Assembly: GCA_024401915.1 (NCBI GenBank)
Contig: JAKSKA010000108.1
Location: forward strand, 1-5,247
DNA from: Bacteroidales bacterium
GTDB taxonomy: Bacteria; Bacteroidota; Bacteroidia; Bacteroidales; UBA932
Length of the DNA: 5,247 bases
Direction of reading: 5' to 3'
Below are positions 4,446 through 5,247 of this stretch, piece by piece (the stretch's first letter is position 1; every line of letters begins with the position of its first letter). The notes beneath the pieces were generated by a model, which saw only the letters and a list, made by a program, of their open reading frames with translations, was not told the DNA's origin and made no database searches. The position numbers were made by a program, and so were the translations under genes.

Positions 4446-5247
4446 TGCTGGTTCCTTGAGACTTTAAGTGACCCCGTCCTCTTGAAATCCTCCTTGCGGA
4501 CGGTCATCTTCGTTACGCGATGGGTGGTTGGAAGGGTTGCGTTGACCTTCTCGACGAGGTCCTTGAAGAAGGCTTCTACCTCGCTCCAGTCCTTGCCTTC
4601 GAAGGCCGGCATCTGGGGCAGTATCTCTATGGCGATGACCGGGTTCCCGTCTACGATCTCCTCCCTTACGAGGCAGTCCCTGAGCGCGGGGCACTTGTAG
4701 AACGGCTCCTCGATGCTCTCGGGGGACACGTTCTCGCCGTTGGATAGTATGATGAGGTTCTTGATGCGTCCGGTGATGTAGACGAATCCGTCCTCGTCGA
4801 TGCGGCCGAGGTCGCCCGTCTTCAGCCACCCGTCCGCCGTCAGGCATTTCGCCGTCTCTTCGGGATTCCCATAGTAACCGAGGAAGACATTGTCGCCCTT
4901 CATCCAGATCTCTCCGTCCACAATCTTCAGCTCCTGCTCGGGATATGCCTTGCCGACCGATGTGGGATGCGTGAGCACGTCGGCGTTGCCCGTGGAGAGG
5001 TTCGCGCCCTCGGTCATACCGTAGCCCGCAAGCAGGCTGATGCCCATCTTGTCGAACTCCTCGATGAGCCTGGGCGGGACGTTGGCGGCGCCGGCGATGA
5101 TGGTCTTCAGCTGGCCGCCGAGGAACTGTGGACCGTACATCTTCGTCAGGCCGCTGAGAATCTCGCAGAGGCCGGGAACGAGCACGAGGAGGGTGGGCTT
5201 GATCACCGGCAGCTTGCCTATGGTGGCCTTCATATCCTCCGCGGAGA
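4442..5247 (-). CDS. AMP-forming acyl-CoA/acyl-ACP synthetase, C-terminal part (5' end outside window)
   Basis: The frame is still open at the window edge (SAED precedes Met at 5233), so this is the last 268 or so residues of an enzyme usually 550-600 long. Counted from that Met, adenylate-forming motifs appear in order. They are YGMTEG (71-76, adenine and acyl site), KTGDLG (138-143, Asp binds the ribose), GRIKNLIILSNGENVSPESIE (155-175, hinge) and the C-terminal RTGSLKVSR (252-260). In the last, Lys258 aligns with the catalytic lysine usually written GK, here LK. The family activates a carboxylic acid with ATP and passes it to CoA or a carrier thiol. Because the next gene, overlapping by 4 nt, is an acyl carrier protein, acyl-ACP formation is the likelier outcome. 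The N-terminal P-loop-like motif and the substrate pocket lie outside the window, so chain length and type are unknown. Confidence 0.9.
   Translation of the reverse strand, partial: SAEDMKATIGKLPVIKPTLLVLVPGLCEILSGLTKMYGPQFLGGQLKTIIAGAANVPPRLIEEFDKMGISLLAGYGMTEGANLSTGNADVLTHPTSVGKAYPEQELKIVDGEIWMKGDNVFLGYYGNPEETAKCLTADGWLKTGDLGRIDEDGFVYITGRIKNLIILSNGENVSPESIEEPFYKCPALRDCLVREEIVDGNPVIAIEILPQMPAFEGKDWSEVEAFFKDLVEKVNATLPTTHRVTKMTVRKEDFKRTGSLKVSRNQQ
4453..4457 (-). promoter_or_regulatory. Ribosome-binding site of the acyl carrier protein gene
   Basis: AAGGA on the minus strand lies 7 nt before the ATG at 4445, inside the last codons of the ligase gene. It fits reinitiation or coupled translation at the ATGA overlap and supports this start. 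Confidence 0.5.

Noticed and set aside
4464..4847. 127-residue minus-strand ORF in another frame of the ligase gene
   Set aside because: It is an Arg-, Gly- and Pro-rich shadow frame of the ligase, whose own frame carries the adenylate-forming motifs.

Overview
The window looks like chromosomal DNA of a Bacteroidales-type bacterium (phylum Bacteroidota). The support is indirect but consistent. There are two promoter-like sequences of the Bacteroidetes form (TTTG-N19-TAnnTTTG). A secreted TonB-domain protein has a signal peptide ending in Ser-Gln, and a sensor-linked SpoIIE phosphatase is also present. The gene on the left side lacks a Shine-Dalgarno sequence, whereas those on the right have AAGG-type sites. 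The species cannot be named from this sequence.

Left part (1-1683), accessory in character and poorer in G+C, especially 1-270 and 745-1646. An AT-rich stretch holds several palindromes: two mutually exclusive hairpins at 130-168 and two 29-nt inverted-repeat units at 184-212 and 235-263. Next comes a broken C-terminal piece of a MmeI-like (type IIL) restriction-modification protein, about 125 recognisable residues of a protein usually near 900. It is followed by a promoter with a palindrome over the expected transcription start, and a gene for a secreted TonB C-terminal-domain protein (936-1646). A palindromic repeat recurs here. It is complete at 1650-1683. Its left half lies at 322-341 and its right half at 875-889, so the two halves bracket the restriction-modification remnant. 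A shorter inverted match lies in the loop of the 130-168 hairpin.

Right part (1685-5247), G+C-rich and densely packed, all on the minus strand. Reading in the direction of transcription: the C-terminal half of an AMP-forming acyl ligase (runs off the window), an acyl carrier protein, and a PlsC-type acyltransferase. These are joined by two 4-nt ATGA overlaps, which implies one translationally coupled transcript. After 77 nt, carrying a second promoter, follows a membrane-bound dCACHE-SpoIIE serine phosphatase. The gene logic of the first three is activate an acyl group, load it on the carrier, transfer it to an acceptor. The phosphatase looks like a periplasmic ligand sensor acting on an anti-sigma-antagonist (STAS-type) target, but no such partner is in the window. 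It shares direction with the lipid genes but may be independently expressed.

The phosphatase gene and the TonB-domain gene converge, and the complete palindrome fills the 38 nt between their stop codons. No RNA genes, CRISPR array or transposase gene were seen.
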